A DNA stretch of 64,000 nucleotides from Runella sp. CRIBMP (lineage in GTDB: Bacteria; Bacteroidota; Bacteroidia; Cytophagales; Spirosomataceae), in the NCBI RefSeq assembly GCF_009905605.1, contig NZ_JAAAKZ010000001.1:248001-312000 (forward strand), written 5' to 3'. The position numbers and the translations under genes were made by a program. The notes below the pieces were generated by a model. It did not search any database. It was not told the DNA's origin and worked only from the letters and a program-made list of their open reading frames with translations. This document shows, piece after piece, positions 42,332-51,743 of this stretch (its first letter is position 1; the number at the start of each line of letters is the position of its first letter).

Positions 42332-43249
42332 ATGAAAAAGTACATTGTATTAATAAGCCTTTTAAGTGCGCAACTCGCTTTATCTCAAGCGCCCGTTACC
42401 GGAAAAATAAAAAGTAATGTCGAGGTAATGGACGTTAGGAGTGGCAAAAGACAGGTGATTTTGACGGCTGGTTTCCTGTTGGAATCACCCAATTGGTCGC
42501 GGGATGGAAAGTATTTTATCATTAATAGTAAAGGTTTGCTGGAGAAAATATCCCTAAAAGGCGAATCGTTGGGTGTAGTTGACACCGAATTTGCCAACCG
42601 TTGCAACAACGCACACGGCATCAGCTACGACGGTAAAAGTATTTTTTTTAGTTACAACGATGTTCGAGCGGGTATCAACAATAACTCCCGCATTTTTAAA
42701 GTTCCTATCGAAGGCGGAACGCCCCTTTTGTTGACCGAAAAAGCCCCTTCTTTTTGGCACAGCGTGAGCCGTTCGGGGAAAAATATACTTTACTCAGCCC
42801 AGCGCAACGGCGAATGGGATATTTATAAATTACCCACGGCGGGAGGCGATGAGATTCGGTTGACCAGTACTACTGGCTTAGACGAGGGCCCCGAATACGG
42901 GCATGATTCCAAGTTTATTTATTTTAACTCCAATCGAACGGGCCGAATGCAGATTTTTCGGATGAAGCCCGACGGAACTGACCAAGAACGACTCACCGAT
43001 GATGAATTTGATAACTGGTTTGCGCACCCAAGCCCTGATGGTAAATGGCTGGTGTATATGTCTTATTTGGAAGATCAAAAAGGAAAACATCCGATAGGAA
43101 AAGAAGTAAAATTGCGATTGTTGAACCTTAAAACAAAACAGGTCAAAGACCTAACGGAGACTTTTGTGGGTGGACAAGGCACGCTGAATGTGCCATGTTG
43201 GTCGCCGGATGGGAAAAAGATTATTTTTGTAACCTATAAGGTAGAGTGA
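42332..43249 (+). CDS. Secreted TolB-like beta-propeller protein
   Basis: A 305-residue protein starting at MKKYIVLISLLSAQ (an upstream in-frame ATG at 42242 precedes the signal peptide and overlaps the terminator). It contains WD40-like PD40 repeats: LLESPNWSRDGKYFIINS, PSFWHSVSRSGKNILY, DEGPEYGHDSKFIYF, NWFAHPSPDGKWLVY and CWSPDGKKIIFV. Predicted periplasmic. These propellers usually bind partner proteins or carbohydrates. Role unknown. Confidence 0.82.
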   Translation: MKKYIVLISLLSAQLALSQAPVTGKIKSNVEVMDVRSGKRQVILTAGFLLESPNWSRDGKYFIINSKGLLEKISLKGESLGVVDTEFANRCNNAHGISYDGKSIFFSYNDVRAGINNNSRIFKVPIEGGTPLLLTEKAPSFWHSVSRSGKNILYSAQRNGEWDIYKLPTAGGDEIRLTSTTGLDEGPEYGHDSKFIYFNSNRTGRMQIFRMKPDGTDQERLTDDEFDNWFAHPSPDGKWLVYMSYLEDQKGKHPIGKEVKLRLLNLKTKQVKDLTETFVGGQGTLNVPCWSPDGKKIIFVTYKVE

Positions 43250-43313
43250 CACAAGTCATTGCCTGATATTCAGCATCTTTGTACTCTTGCCTTCCAAAAT
43301 CAGGTATAAATGT

Positions 43314-44498
43314 ATGAATAAACGGGCTTTGCGTCCATTGATGGCGGTGGCTTTATGGATGACGGTGACGGTGTGGGGCTGTGGAGAAGAAAAGACTCAA
43401 AAGAAAATAGTGGAGCAAGACGATATAAGCAAATTGGCCGCTTTGCCCACCGAAGTGCCTTTTCCCGCCGATAATGCTCCGTCAGATGAGAAAGTTGCTC
43501 TTGGACGTCTGCTGTTTTTTGATCCCATTTTATCTGGTCATAGAGACGTTGCCTGTGCTACTTGTCACCATCCAGAGTTTGGGTTTGCCGAAAGTCTTGA
43601 GCTTTCTATCGGGGCAAATGGGCGAGGTATGGGCAGTAAGCGGACGTTTAATGTTCCAAATGATATTCCTTTCGTCAAACGAAATTCGCAAACCATTCTG
43701 AATGCGGCCTTTAATGGGATTACGCTCGCTACCGCTACTACTCCCTCCAACGCGCCCATGTTTTGGGATGTGCGAGCCAAAAGTCTTGAAAATCAGGCCT
43801 TGGAACCCATCAAAGCCTTGGAAGAGATGCGCGGGCATCAGTATGCTTCGGAAGCAGCGCTTGACAGCGTGGTGAATCGGTTGAGAAAAAACAAAGAATA
43901 CCAATCCCTTTTTCGGGCGGCTTTTCCGATGGAATCACCCATTACGGTAGAAAATATGGCCAAAGCCATTGCCGCTTACGAGCGTACGCTGGTGGGTGGA
44001 AATTCTCGTTTTGACCAATATCTGCGGGGCGATAAAAATGCACTTTCTATCAATGAAGTGGATGGAATGCAGGCATTTTTGAAATCGGGATGTGCCAAGT
44101 GTCACAATGGCCCGATGCTTTCGGATTATCAATTGCACGCATTGGGCGTTGCTGATAACGAAAAGCTAGCACAGTCGGATGCTGGGGTGGATAATCAATA
44201 CAAATTTAGGACGCCAAGCTTGCGGAATTTGCGCTATACGGCACCGTATATGCACAGCGGTACGCTCAAAACGCTAGAACATGTGCTCGAATTTTACGAA
44301 GATTTGGCGGGGGATAAAATCCGTAATCCGAAGGTAAAAAAAGAGCAACTCGACCCGATTGTTGAAAATCTCAAAGTGGATTTCAAAGATATTTCGTTGA
44401 TTGTCGAATTTCTGAATACCCTCAATGACGACCAATTTGACCGTTCGGTGCCCCAACGCGTGCCTAGTGGCTTGAAGCCCGGGGGCAATCTCAACTGA
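43314..44498 (+). CDS. Di-heme cytochrome-c peroxidase / MauG family lipoprotein
   Basis: A 394-residue protein starting at MNKRALRPLM, with a likely lipobox cysteine at WGC. Two CxxCH motifs, CATCH at 81-85 and CAKCH at 260-264, carry the high- and low-potential hemes of the CcpA/MauG family. Conserved FGFAES and TPSLRNLRYTAPYMHSG stretches support this. It probably reduces peroxide or oxidises a partner in the periplasm. The NagX-like gene follows after 45 bases. Confidence 0.88.
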   Translation: MNKRALRPLMAVALWMTVTVWGCGEEKTQKKIVEQDDISKLAALPTEVPFPADNAPSDEKVALGRLLFFDPILSGHRDVACATCHHPEFGFAESLELSIGANGRGMGSKRTFNVPNDIPFVKRNSQTILNAAFNGITLATATTPSNAPMFWDVRAKSLENQALEPIKALEEMRGHQYASEAALDSVVNRLRKNKEYQSLFRAAFPMESPITVENMAKAIAAYERTLVGGNSRFDQYLRGDKNALSINEVDGMQAFLKSGCAKCHNGPMLSDYQLHALGVADNEKLAQSDAGVDNQYKFRTPSLRNLRYTAPYMHSGTLKTLEHVLEFYEDLAGDKIRNPKVKKEQLDPIVENLKVDFKDISLIVEFLNTLNDDQFDRSVPQRVPSGLKPGGNLN

Positions 44499-44543
44499 TA
44501 ATTTTGCTTAACTTGCATAGTAAACCCCCTCCGTCATCAAACT

Positions 44544-45635
44544 ATGCAAAACCGCTTACTTTCTTTGGACGTATTTCGTGGCATTACCGTCGCGGCCATG
44601 ATTTTGGTCAATAACCCCGGCGATTGGGAGCACGTCTATGCGCCTTTACTCCACGCTCATTGGCACGGATGCACGCCCACCGATCTCATTTTTCCCTTTT
44701 TTTTGTTTATTGTGGGGGTATCTATATCCTTCGCCATGGCCAAGACCACGCCATCTATCTCTAAAATTATCAGGCGCAGTGCGATTTTATTTGGCTTGGG
44801 ATTGTTCCTAAATTTGTATCCAAAGTTTGATTTTGCCAACGTTCGTATTCCGGGCGTTTTGCAGCGGATTGCCCTTGTGTATTTGGTTTGCTCGTTGATT
44901 TTTATCAAAACCTCTCGCAATACGCAAATGCTTATCACTGTTATACTGCTTACAGCCTACTGGTTATTGATGACGTTGGTGCCCGTGCCAGGGATAGGAT
45001 ACGCCAATTTGGAGCCTACCACCAACTTGGGCGCGTGGGTAGACCGCAATCTGCTGACTACTGCGCATTTGTGGCGGTCGGCAAAAGTATGGGACCCCGA
45101 AGGAATTTTTAGTACTATCCCCGCCATTGGCACTGGCATGTTGGGTGTGTTGACGGGGCAATGGTTGCGAAGCCAACGAACCGATGCCGAAAAAATGGCG
45201 TGGCTATTTCTTTGGGGCAATGCGCTCATCATCGGCGGGCTAATTTGGAACGAATTTTTCCCTATTAACAAATCCCTCTGGACGAGTTCTTTTGTACTTT
45301 ATGCGGGGGGCTGGGCCATGGTCGCTTTAGCAATCTGTTATTGGTTGATTGATGTGCAGGGCTACCGCCGCTGGACGGCTCCTTTCGTGGCTTTTGGCGT
45401 CAATGCCATTACGGTCTTTTTTCTGTCAGGGGTTATTCCTCGTACCTTACCACTTTTTAAAATTAATACGCCAGAAGGGCCCGTAGGTTTGCAGGTTTGG
45501 ATGCAGAAAAATCTGATAAGCGTTTGGTTCAATAACCCTTACAACGCCTCCTTGGCAGGAGCGCTCACGTTTATCACGATTTGGTTTGTAATTCTGTACG
45601 TGATGTATAAAAAAGGAATCATTATAAAAGTGTAA
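44544..45635 (+). CDS. NagX-like membrane acyltransferase (DUF1624/DUF5009)
   Basis: A 363-residue protein with about ten membrane helices. Start MQNRLLSLDVFRGITVAAMILVNNPG and HWHGCTPTDLIFPFFLFIVGVSI are the signatures of the DUF5009/heparan-alpha-glucosaminide acetyltransferase-like group, including NagX. His/Asp residues in HWHGC are likely functional. It may acetylate or transport amino sugars. Followed by a terminator shared with the convergent fusion-protein operon. Confidence 0.85.
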   Translation: MQNRLLSLDVFRGITVAAMILVNNPGDWEHVYAPLLHAHWHGCTPTDLIFPFFLFIVGVSISFAMAKTTPSISKIIRRSAILFGLGLFLNLYPKFDFANVRIPGVLQRIALVYLVCSLIFIKTSRNTQMLITVILLTAYWLLMTLVPVPGIGYANLEPTTNLGAWVDRNLLTTAHLWRSAKVWDPEGIFSTIPAIGTGMLGVLTGQWLRSQRTDAEKMAWLFLWGNALIIGGLIWNEFFPINKSLWTSSFVLYAGGWAMVALAICYWLIDVQGYRRWTAPFVAFGVNAITVFFLSGVIPRTLPLFKINTPEGPVGLQVWMQKNLISVWFNNPYNASLAGALTFITIWFVILYVMYKKGIIIKV

Positions 45636-45641
45636 CAATAT

Positions 45642-45680
45642 AAAAAAGCGGCGCCGCAAATCGTGCAGCGCCGCTTTTTT
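45642..45680. terminator. Bidirectional terminator
   Basis: AAAAAAGCGGCG (45642-45653) pairs with CGCCGCTTTTTT (45669-45680), giving an A-run before and a T-run after the hairpin. It serves the convergent NagX-like gene and the minus-strand fusion gene. Confidence 0.85.
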
Positions 45681-45698
45681 ACAATTCTATAGATTTGA

Positions 45699-48600
45699 TT
45701 ACTTACTCGTCGTCTTCACTTCCTCTTTCACCACTTTCATCACCCCGCTCATCAGGCGCCAGTGGCCAGGGAACGTACAGATGTACGGGTAATTGCCTGG
45801 TTCAGTTGGTGCCGTGAAGGTAAGGCGATAGGTTTGGTCGGGGTTGACCAACGGCGTGAACGCGATTACCTGCGGCAGATTGGGAACGTAGTTTTTCTCG
45901 GCCGCATCTTTTTGCGTAATCATCTTGTCGGCGGCATTTCCTACAATATCCGTTGATTTAGGTTTGATAATCACCAAGTTGTGTTGCATAGCGTCGGGGT
46001 TTTCAAAAACCAACTCAACGGGTTTGCCCGCAATGACTGTAAATTCTTTGATGTCAAACTTCATCGCCTCCTTGATAGATTTGATTTTGATAACCTGCAA
46101 ATTCGGGTCAACGGGAACCAATGTATTTGCTCCGAAAGACTCTACAATTCCCGTGAATTTGGCTTTCAAATCTTCCGAAATAGTTTCTTTGGTGCTGACC
46201 AACAGCATTTTGTTGGCATCGTTGGTTGTCACTTTACGACGCGGATTCCAACCATTTACGATTCCTTTCAACACTGCATAACGAGCTTCGCTGTCTAGCG
46301 TATTGGCTTTGACAATCAACGCAATAACCGAATCTGGGCTTACCGTAGAGGAAGCATAGCTCCGGGCGGCGCGCTCCAACGCAAAGTCAGAAAGTTTGGC
46401 GGGGCGTTTTACTTCAAAGGTTTTGGCAAATGAGTTGTTCTTAACATCATCTTCTTCGGAAATCAGGTTATCGGGGTCGATGCTGGCGCTAATGCGCAAT
46501 TTTCCCGCCTGTTCGGCCGTAAATCCCATCCGTCCAACCCAAGGGCCGTTGTTACTTTCGACCAATTGAATGGTTTCACCCGCGCCGATACCATTTTTCA
46601 ATTGATAACTTACCAAATTGATTTTGAGTCCCAAGCCTTCGATTTGAACTTTCACCACAGGAACGGTTTCTTTCGGAATGGCAGTTCCCTTGTTGGTTAT
46701 TTCAATCGCGATAGCGGCATACTCTCGTACAAAAGGCTGAGCGGGAGTGGTGGTAATGTTGGTAATTGCTAAGTCAGGCTTGGTGGCGGCGTGTGCAGTA
46801 TGATTGGTAGTCGATGCTTGCGGTGGGGCTGCATTGGGCCCGTGCATAGCACTGTGGTCATGGTTCATGGGTGCTGATGCCTTCGACGGTGCGCCGTGCG
46901 ACGGTGCGACCTCTGCTTTCATGCCGACGGTACGTTTTGCCAAATAGGCTTTCATTAATTTTCCGCCGTGTGCGTTCAGGATAATCGAGAATGCATCTGG
47001 AAGCCAACGGTCATCGGCTTCATTTGAGCTTTCGAAACGAGCCAAAATGGTTTTTTCAGCTTCGGGAGTTAGTGGTGTTTCGCTAAATTTCAAAAGAGAA
47101 TTCAGCACCACGAGCGGCTCTTTGTCGTTCAGGGTATTATTGGTCAACAGCGCTTGTGCAGTAGCGGCCGTAGGAGGCAGAATTTGCACGGCATTCTTGC
47201 GAACGGCCGCACTTGGGTGTTTTAGAGCAGAAGTAACGGCTTTCAAAACACTTTCATCATTCATAGCTCCCAAACCTTCTAGCGCCCAGAGGGCATGAAT
47301 TGCGGCAGGGTTCAGGCCAATTTCGTCCACAGATGTATCATTGACCAACGCAATCAGTTGGGGTACCACGTCTTTATTGCCTCTTTCCACCAACATACGT
47401 TGGGCGTGATTTCGCCAAAACATATTAGAGTTTTTCAGGGCTGCCACCAATTCCGCTGGGCGGTCTTTGCTCAATGAGATTGGTGTGTAGGCAGGCGCCT
47501 GCTTGTAGCCTACTCGGTAAATTCGTCCGTGGGTATAATCGCGAAGATCGGTGTCGTAAGCATTTCCTTTACCGTTGCCAAAGCCCTGTGGAGTAGGATT
47601 GTGTTGAATAATAAAACTGTACCAGTCGGCTACCCAAACGGCCCCGTCGGGTCCAACTTCGGCAAAAACGGGCGAAAACCACTCGTCGGCACCCGCCATG
47701 AGGTTGAAGGCTTCTTTGTCTTCGTAATCAGTACCTTTTTTTACCATTTGGTTTTGGTGCAGTACGTGACCGGTAGGCTCAGCGACGAAGGCAATTTGGT
47801 TCCAGTATTTCTTAGGAAAGGCCCGTGCGGTATAAAAATTATGTCCTGCGGCGGCGGTAAAGCCCCCAAAAACGTCTACTTGACGAATCCGTGGGGTGAT
47901 GGGCTTCATGTCTTTGTGGGTATCGGTACCTCGGCTACCATTGTCGCGGCCCATGCCTGTATTGCCCGTAAAATAACGGTGCGGGATGGCCATGTACCAG
48001 CCATGTGAGTTGTTGGCCGTGGAGCCAAACACATCGCCAGCTTCGTTGAAAGCCATTCCCCACGTGTTGTTGGAGGTACTGGTAATCCATTCCATTTTAG
48101 AACCATCGGGTTTGAAACGGAAAAATGCCTGTCCGAATTTCAGACTGTCGGTGTTGTCTTTGAGTTTTCCTTCGAATCCAGAATAGCCCACACAACCCCA
48201 AATCCAGTTATCAAAACCATAATGTAAGTTACTTGGACCCGCGTGGGTGTCGCCCGTACCAAAGCCCGAGAAAAGGATTTTCTTTTCGTCCGCTTTGTCG
48301 TCACCGTTGGTATCTTTCAGGAAAAGCATGTGCGGTGCTTGGCTGACGATGAGCCCGCCATTGGCAAATACCATGCCCGTTGGAATGCTTAATCCTTCGG
48401 CAAACCGCGTAAACTTATCGGCCTTACCGTCTTTGTCGGTGTCTTCGCAAATGAGGATATAGTCAGTGCCCCCTGTATCTTTGCGTTCGTTGGGATAATC
48501 TTTGGTAATCAAAACGTACAAACGACCCCGCTCGTCCCAGCTCATGGCAATGGGGTGCATTACGTTAGGCTCTGCTGCAAACAACTCCAAGGTAAAATCG

Positions 48601-49490
48601 GCGGGTACCTGAATATGTTTTATAGATTGCTCAGGCGTGACGGCATTTTGCTGCAATTGCGGGCCAGGGCGTTTTTCGTAGTTAGGAAGTTTAGCTTCTT
48701 TATATGTAAACGGTAGCGGGTCAAGAGCATCTAGGTTTTTGACGGCTTGGTCACCCACGGCCCAACGAATTCCTTTTTCGAGCATTTTCATAAACTCGGG
48801 CTGGCTCCAAGTGCGGTCGTCGTGACCATAAGCCGTGTAGAAAATACGACCTTTTCCGTGGGTACGTACCCATGTGTATGGTTCCGTTTTGGCGTTGGGC
48901 TTATCTTTGTACTGGTCGGGCTGAATCTCGCGCTCGGTCAATACCAGATTGTCGGGTTGGAGTTTGCTGTGGAGGTAGGTTTCGTCGAGTGTTTTGAACT
49001 GCTTCACGCCCATGATGGCAGGGTGGTTGGGATTGGTCCAAACAGGACGAATGGTGTCCCACGTGTGCCGCCAGAATTGGCCACCCATGATTTTTACCAA
49101 TTCATCGGAATTGCGAAAACAATACGATGCGCAGTGAACTGGAATGAACCCTTTGCCACTGGCAATGTAGTCTACCAATGCACGCTCCTGAGGTTTGCTG
49201 ATAGTATCCCAGTTGGCATAAAGCAATACACCGTCATACTTGGCCAGATTGGTCGGATTGAGGTCTTCCAATTGGTCAGAATAGGTAAAGTTGATGCCCT
49301 TGCTTCCCAGCGCAGACATGATGGCGGGCACACGCTCGATGGGGCGGTGGTGGCCATTGTCGCCCAGAAACAGAATTTCCAACCGGCGTGGAGTCACGGG
49401 TTGGTTGGATTGGGCCGTTTGTGCGGGTTTTTGCGTAGCGCATTGCCACGTCAAAATCGCGAGTAAAACAATGGGTAGGAGACGTTTCAT
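45699..49490 (-). CDS. Giant lipoprotein: ThuA + PVC-type dehydrogenase + HEAT + CARDB + cupredoxin
   Basis: A 1263-residue lipoprotein (lipobox WQC), starting at MKRLLPIVLL; an in-frame ATG at 49502 adds four residues. Order: ThuA-like (about 35-245), PVC-type sorbosone/glucose dehydrogenase-like propeller (about 290-660), HEAT-type helices (about 680-855), a His/Met-rich linker (864-900), CARDB-like Ig domain (about 900-1030), and a C-terminal cupredoxin. The cupredoxin has a type-1 copper set: His1170 in QHN, Cys1238, His1243 and Met1247 with azurin-like spacing (C+5 H, +9 M). No CxxCH heme motif is present. Probably periplasmic sugar oxidation; third gene of a minus-strand operon. Confidence 0.85.
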   Translation of the reverse strand: MKRLLPIVLLAILTWQCATQKPAQTAQSNQPVTPRRLEILFLGDNGHHRPIERVPAIMSALGSKGINFTYSDQLEDLNPTNLAKYDGVLLYANWDTISKPQERALVDYIASGKGFIPVHCASYCFRNSDELVKIMGGQFWRHTWDTIRPVWTNPNHPAIMGVKQFKTLDETYLHSKLQPDNLVLTEREIQPDQYKDKPNAKTEPYTWVRTHGKGRIFYTAYGHDDRTWSQPEFMKMLEKGIRWAVGDQAVKNLDALDPLPFTYKEAKLPNYEKRPGPQLQQNAVTPEQSIKHIQVPADFTLELFAAEPNVMHPIAMSWDERGRLYVLITKDYPNERKDTGGTDYILICEDTDKDGKADKFTRFAEGLSIPTGMVFANGGLIVSQAPHMLFLKDTNGDDKADEKKILFSGFGTGDTHAGPSNLHYGFDNWIWGCVGYSGFEGKLKDNTDSLKFGQAFFRFKPDGSKMEWITSTSNNTWGMAFNEAGDVFGSTANNSHGWYMAIPHRYFTGNTGMGRDNGSRGTDTHKDMKPITPRIRQVDVFGGFTAAAGHNFYTARAFPKKYWNQIAFVAEPTGHVLHQNQMVKKGTDYEDKEAFNLMAGADEWFSPVFAEVGPDGAVWVADWYSFIIQHNPTPQGFGNGKGNAYDTDLRDYTHGRIYRVGYKQAPAYTPISLSKDRPAELVAALKNSNMFWRNHAQRMLVERGNKDVVPQLIALVNDTSVDEIGLNPAAIHALWALEGLGAMNDESVLKAVTSALKHPSAAVRKNAVQILPPTAATAQALLTNNTLNDKEPLVVLNSLLKFSETPLTPEAEKTILARFESSNEADDRWLPDAFSIILNAHGGKLMKAYLAKRTVGMKAEVAPSHGAPSKASAPMNHDHSAMHGPNAAPPQASTTNHTAHAATKPDLAITNITTTPAQPFVREYAAIAIEITNKGTAIPKETVPVVKVQIEGLGLKINLVSYQLKNGIGAGETIQLVESNNGPWVGRMGFTAEQAGKLRISASIDPDNLISEEDDVKNNSFAKTFEVKRPAKLSDFALERAARSYASSTVSPDSVIALIVKANTLDSEARYAVLKGIVNGWNPRRKVTTNDANKMLLVSTKETISEDLKAKFTGIVESFGANTLVPVDPNLQVIKIKSIKEAMKFDIKEFTVIAGKPVELVFENPDAMQHNLVIIKPKSTDIVGNAADKMITQKDAAEKNYVPNLPQVIAFTPLVNPDQTYRLTFTAPTEPGNYPYICTFPGHWRLMSGVMKVVKEEVKTTSK

Positions 49491-49518
49491 TGTATGGTTC
49501 ATTCAGATGATTTCGAAG

Positions 49519-50640
49519 TTACGCATTAAAATCAGGCAAATACATAATCTTGCCACCCTGCATGGCCGATTCGTGCGCCAAAATACCTACCGATGTCCAG
49601 TTGGCCGATTGGGCCGCATTGGGGAATGGGTCACGGTCTTCGACCAGAGCCGTCAAAAATTCATGGGCTAAGTGAGGGTGTGAGCCACCGTGGCCAGCTC
49701 CTTGGGTAAACGAAAGGTGCGTATTTTCTTCAACATCATACACACCTCTCGTGGTAAATGCCTGAATTTCTTCGGGTAACAAATGAGCGTAATCAGGTGT
49801 AGCTACGCGTTCTGGAATCTCATGCTCTTCTTTTTTGGCGGTATGAATCACGGCTTCTTCTCCTTCGATAAGCGGCCATTCAAATGATTTTTTAGAGCCA
49901 TAAACCTCAAAGCTTTCGCGGTATTGGCGGGCTACGTCAAACAAAGAACGGTACACATACGCGCTCAAATCGCTGTCTTTGAACTTGATATGGGCTGATT
50001 CCACGGCAAATGGTGAGTTGTGGATTTTGGCCAATTCTTCGCGAATTGTTCCCGAACCGAAACATGAAACATATTCTGCTTCCAACCGCAGCAAGCCTGC
50101 TACCGGACCTACGCAGTGCGTGGCGTAGTGCATAGGAGGCAAACCGGGCCAGTAGTCAGGCCATCCATCCATGTCTTGCTGGTGAGATGCTTTCAGGAAC
50201 TGCACTTTACCGAGTTCGCCTTTTTCATATAACTCTTTCACAAACAAAAACTCACGGGCGTATACTACTGTTTCCATCATCATGTATTTTTTGCCCGTTT
50301 CTTTGCAGGTTTTTACGATTTCCATGCAGTCTTCTACCGAGGTAGCCATCGGAACGGTACAGGCCACGTGTTTACCCGCGCGCAATGCCTTTAAGGTTTG
50401 CTCGGCATGGTTGGGGATGGGAGAGTTGATATGGACGGCGTCAATGTTGGGGTCTTTCAATAATTCATCATAATTGGAATAACGCACATCAATGTTGAAA
50501 GCGTCACCAATGGCGTTGAGTTTCTCAACATTCCGCTGACAAATGGCGTACATATTGGCGTTTGGGTGACGCTGATAGATGGGGATAAATTCGGCTCCAA
50601 AACCGAGTCCTACGATGGCGATGTTGATTTTTTTAGACAT
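49519..50640 (-). CDS. Gfo/Idh/MocA family oxidoreductase
   Basis: A 373-residue protein with an N-terminal Rossmann fold (NIAIVGLGFGAEFIP, glycine-rich NAD(P) loop) and the catalytic-region HVACTVPMATSVEDC helix, where EKP of the classic motif is replaced by TVP. The C-terminal domain is the usual alpha/beta sheet. It probably oxidises or reduces a sugar derivative with NAD(P). Placed between the TIM-barrel isomerase (33-base gap) and the fusion gene (28-base gap), suggesting one sugar pathway. Confidence 0.88.
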   Translation of the reverse strand: MSKKINIAIVGLGFGAEFIPIYQRHPNANMYAICQRNVEKLNAIGDAFNIDVRYSNYDELLKDPNIDAVHINSPIPNHAEQTLKALRAGKHVACTVPMATSVEDCMEIVKTCKETGKKYMMMETVVYAREFLFVKELYEKGELGKVQFLKASHQQDMDGWPDYWPGLPPMHYATHCVGPVAGLLRLEAEYVSCFGSGTIREELAKIHNSPFAVESAHIKFKDSDLSAYVYRSLFDVARQYRESFEVYGSKKSFEWPLIEGEEAVIHTAKKEEHEIPERVATPDYAHLLPEEIQAFTTRGVYDVEENTHLSFTQGAGHGGSHPHLAHEFLTALVEDRDPFPNAAQSANWTSVGILAHESAMQGGKIMYLPDFNA

Positions 50641-50673
50641 GATATGGTTTGATTTTTTATCAAAAAATGTGTT

Positions 50674-51513
50674 TTATATTCCTATGCTGTTGCATGAATT
50701 GCGGATAAATGCCAGTCCGTCGCGCATCAGTTGCTCTTCGGAGTCAAACATTTTTCGCCAAATATTGGCGGCAGGAAGCTTCTGACTAAAGGCTTCAATG
50801 CTCAGCCAACCGTCGTAATTGATGTCTTTGATGGCCTGAAACGCCCCCGCCCAGTCAACATTGCCTTTGCCCGGGGTACTGCGGTCGTTTTCGGAAAGTT
50901 GAATAAACGCAATGCGGTCGCCCATGTTACGGATACAGTCGCCGATGTTTTTCTCTTCAATATTGGCGTGGAAGGTATCAAACATAATTTTACAGTTTGG
51001 GTGATTGACGTCGTCCACAAAATGAATGAGTTCGTCGCCGCAGCTTGTGAGGTATAACTCAAACCGGTTTAAGTACTCCAATCCGAGCAAAATGCCTTGA
51101 TTTTGGGCGTATTCGGCTAGTTGGTGAATACCTTCTACGCCCCATTTCCATTCGTCGGCCGTGGCGGGTTGGCCCGTAAAAACGCCCAATGCCGAGTGAT
51201 ACGGCCCCATGAGCTTCGTGGCGCCCAAAACGGCACCGCAATCGACGGTTCTTTTGAGGTTGGTAAGGGCATTGGCGCGGATGGAAGCATCGGCGCTGAT
51301 GAGGTTTTCATTAGGGCCGCAAAAGGTGTCACATTCGCGGTGAAGGCCGAGTTCATCGAGTTTTTTGCGCCAGCCATGCCAAGCGTCGGGATTGGGGTTG
51401 AAAATCGGAACTTCTACGCCTTCAAACCCAATCTCCTGAATCAGGTCAAGCGTTGGGAAAAGGCTTTCGTCAATTTGGGTGCCCCATAGGAGCAGATTCA
51501 TGCTGAATTTCAT
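50674..51513 (-). CDS. Sugar phosphate isomerase/epimerase (TIM barrel)
   Basis: A 279-residue xylose isomerase-like TIM barrel: LDLIQEIGFEGVEVPIF, LLGLEYLNRFE, CKIMFDTFHANIEE, IAFIQLSENDRSTPGKG and YDGWLSIEAFSQ. The Glu, Asp, His and Glu of these strands would bind the divalent metal, as in hydroxypyruvate isomerase and tagatose epimerase. First gene of the three-gene minus-strand operon. Substrate cannot be named. Confidence 0.88.
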   Translation of the reverse strand: MKFSMNLLLWGTQIDESLFPTLDLIQEIGFEGVEVPIFNPNPDAWHGWRKKLDELGLHRECDTFCGPNENLISADASIRANALTNLKRTVDCGAVLGATKLMGPYHSALGVFTGQPATADEWKWGVEGIHQLAEYAQNQGILLGLEYLNRFELYLTSCGDELIHFVDDVNHPNCKIMFDTFHANIEEKNIGDCIRNMGDRIAFIQLSENDRSTPGKGNVDWAGAFQAIKDINYDGWLSIEAFSQKLPAANIWRKMFDSEEQLMRDGLAFIRNSCNSIGI

Positions 51514-51743
51514 ATAGAAAAGGAATGGACAGGGGCAAAAAATTTCAAGTACAAAATAATAGTAAAATAATGCTAAAAACTTCCCTTCCTTTTGCTTGTT
51601 TTGACTGAATTTTGACCAAAAATAAATGAATGAATATAATTATTGTTAAAATTAAGTTAATTCAATAGCTCCTAAAAAGCCAATAAATGGAAAAATCAAC
51701 GCATTAAAAACGTCATTTAGGCCACTATCTCGTACCTTTGGGC
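51514..51743. other. Divergent promoter region
   Basis: About 230 AT-rich bases between the isomerase and helicase start codons; promoters for both must lie here. TACCTTTG at 51733 resembles a -7 box but lies too near the ATG. No repeat or small gene seen. Confidence 0.35.

Noticed and set aside
45699-49490. Possible CxxCH heme site in the fusion protein
   Set aside because: The early Cys residues occur as CASYC without a following His, and no CxxCH occurs elsewhere, so a heme attachment site is not supported.
51733-51740. TACCTTTG, an exact TAnnTTTG match
   Set aside because: It ends three bases before the helicase ATG and has no TTTG at the proper upstream distance, so it is unlikely to be the promoter.
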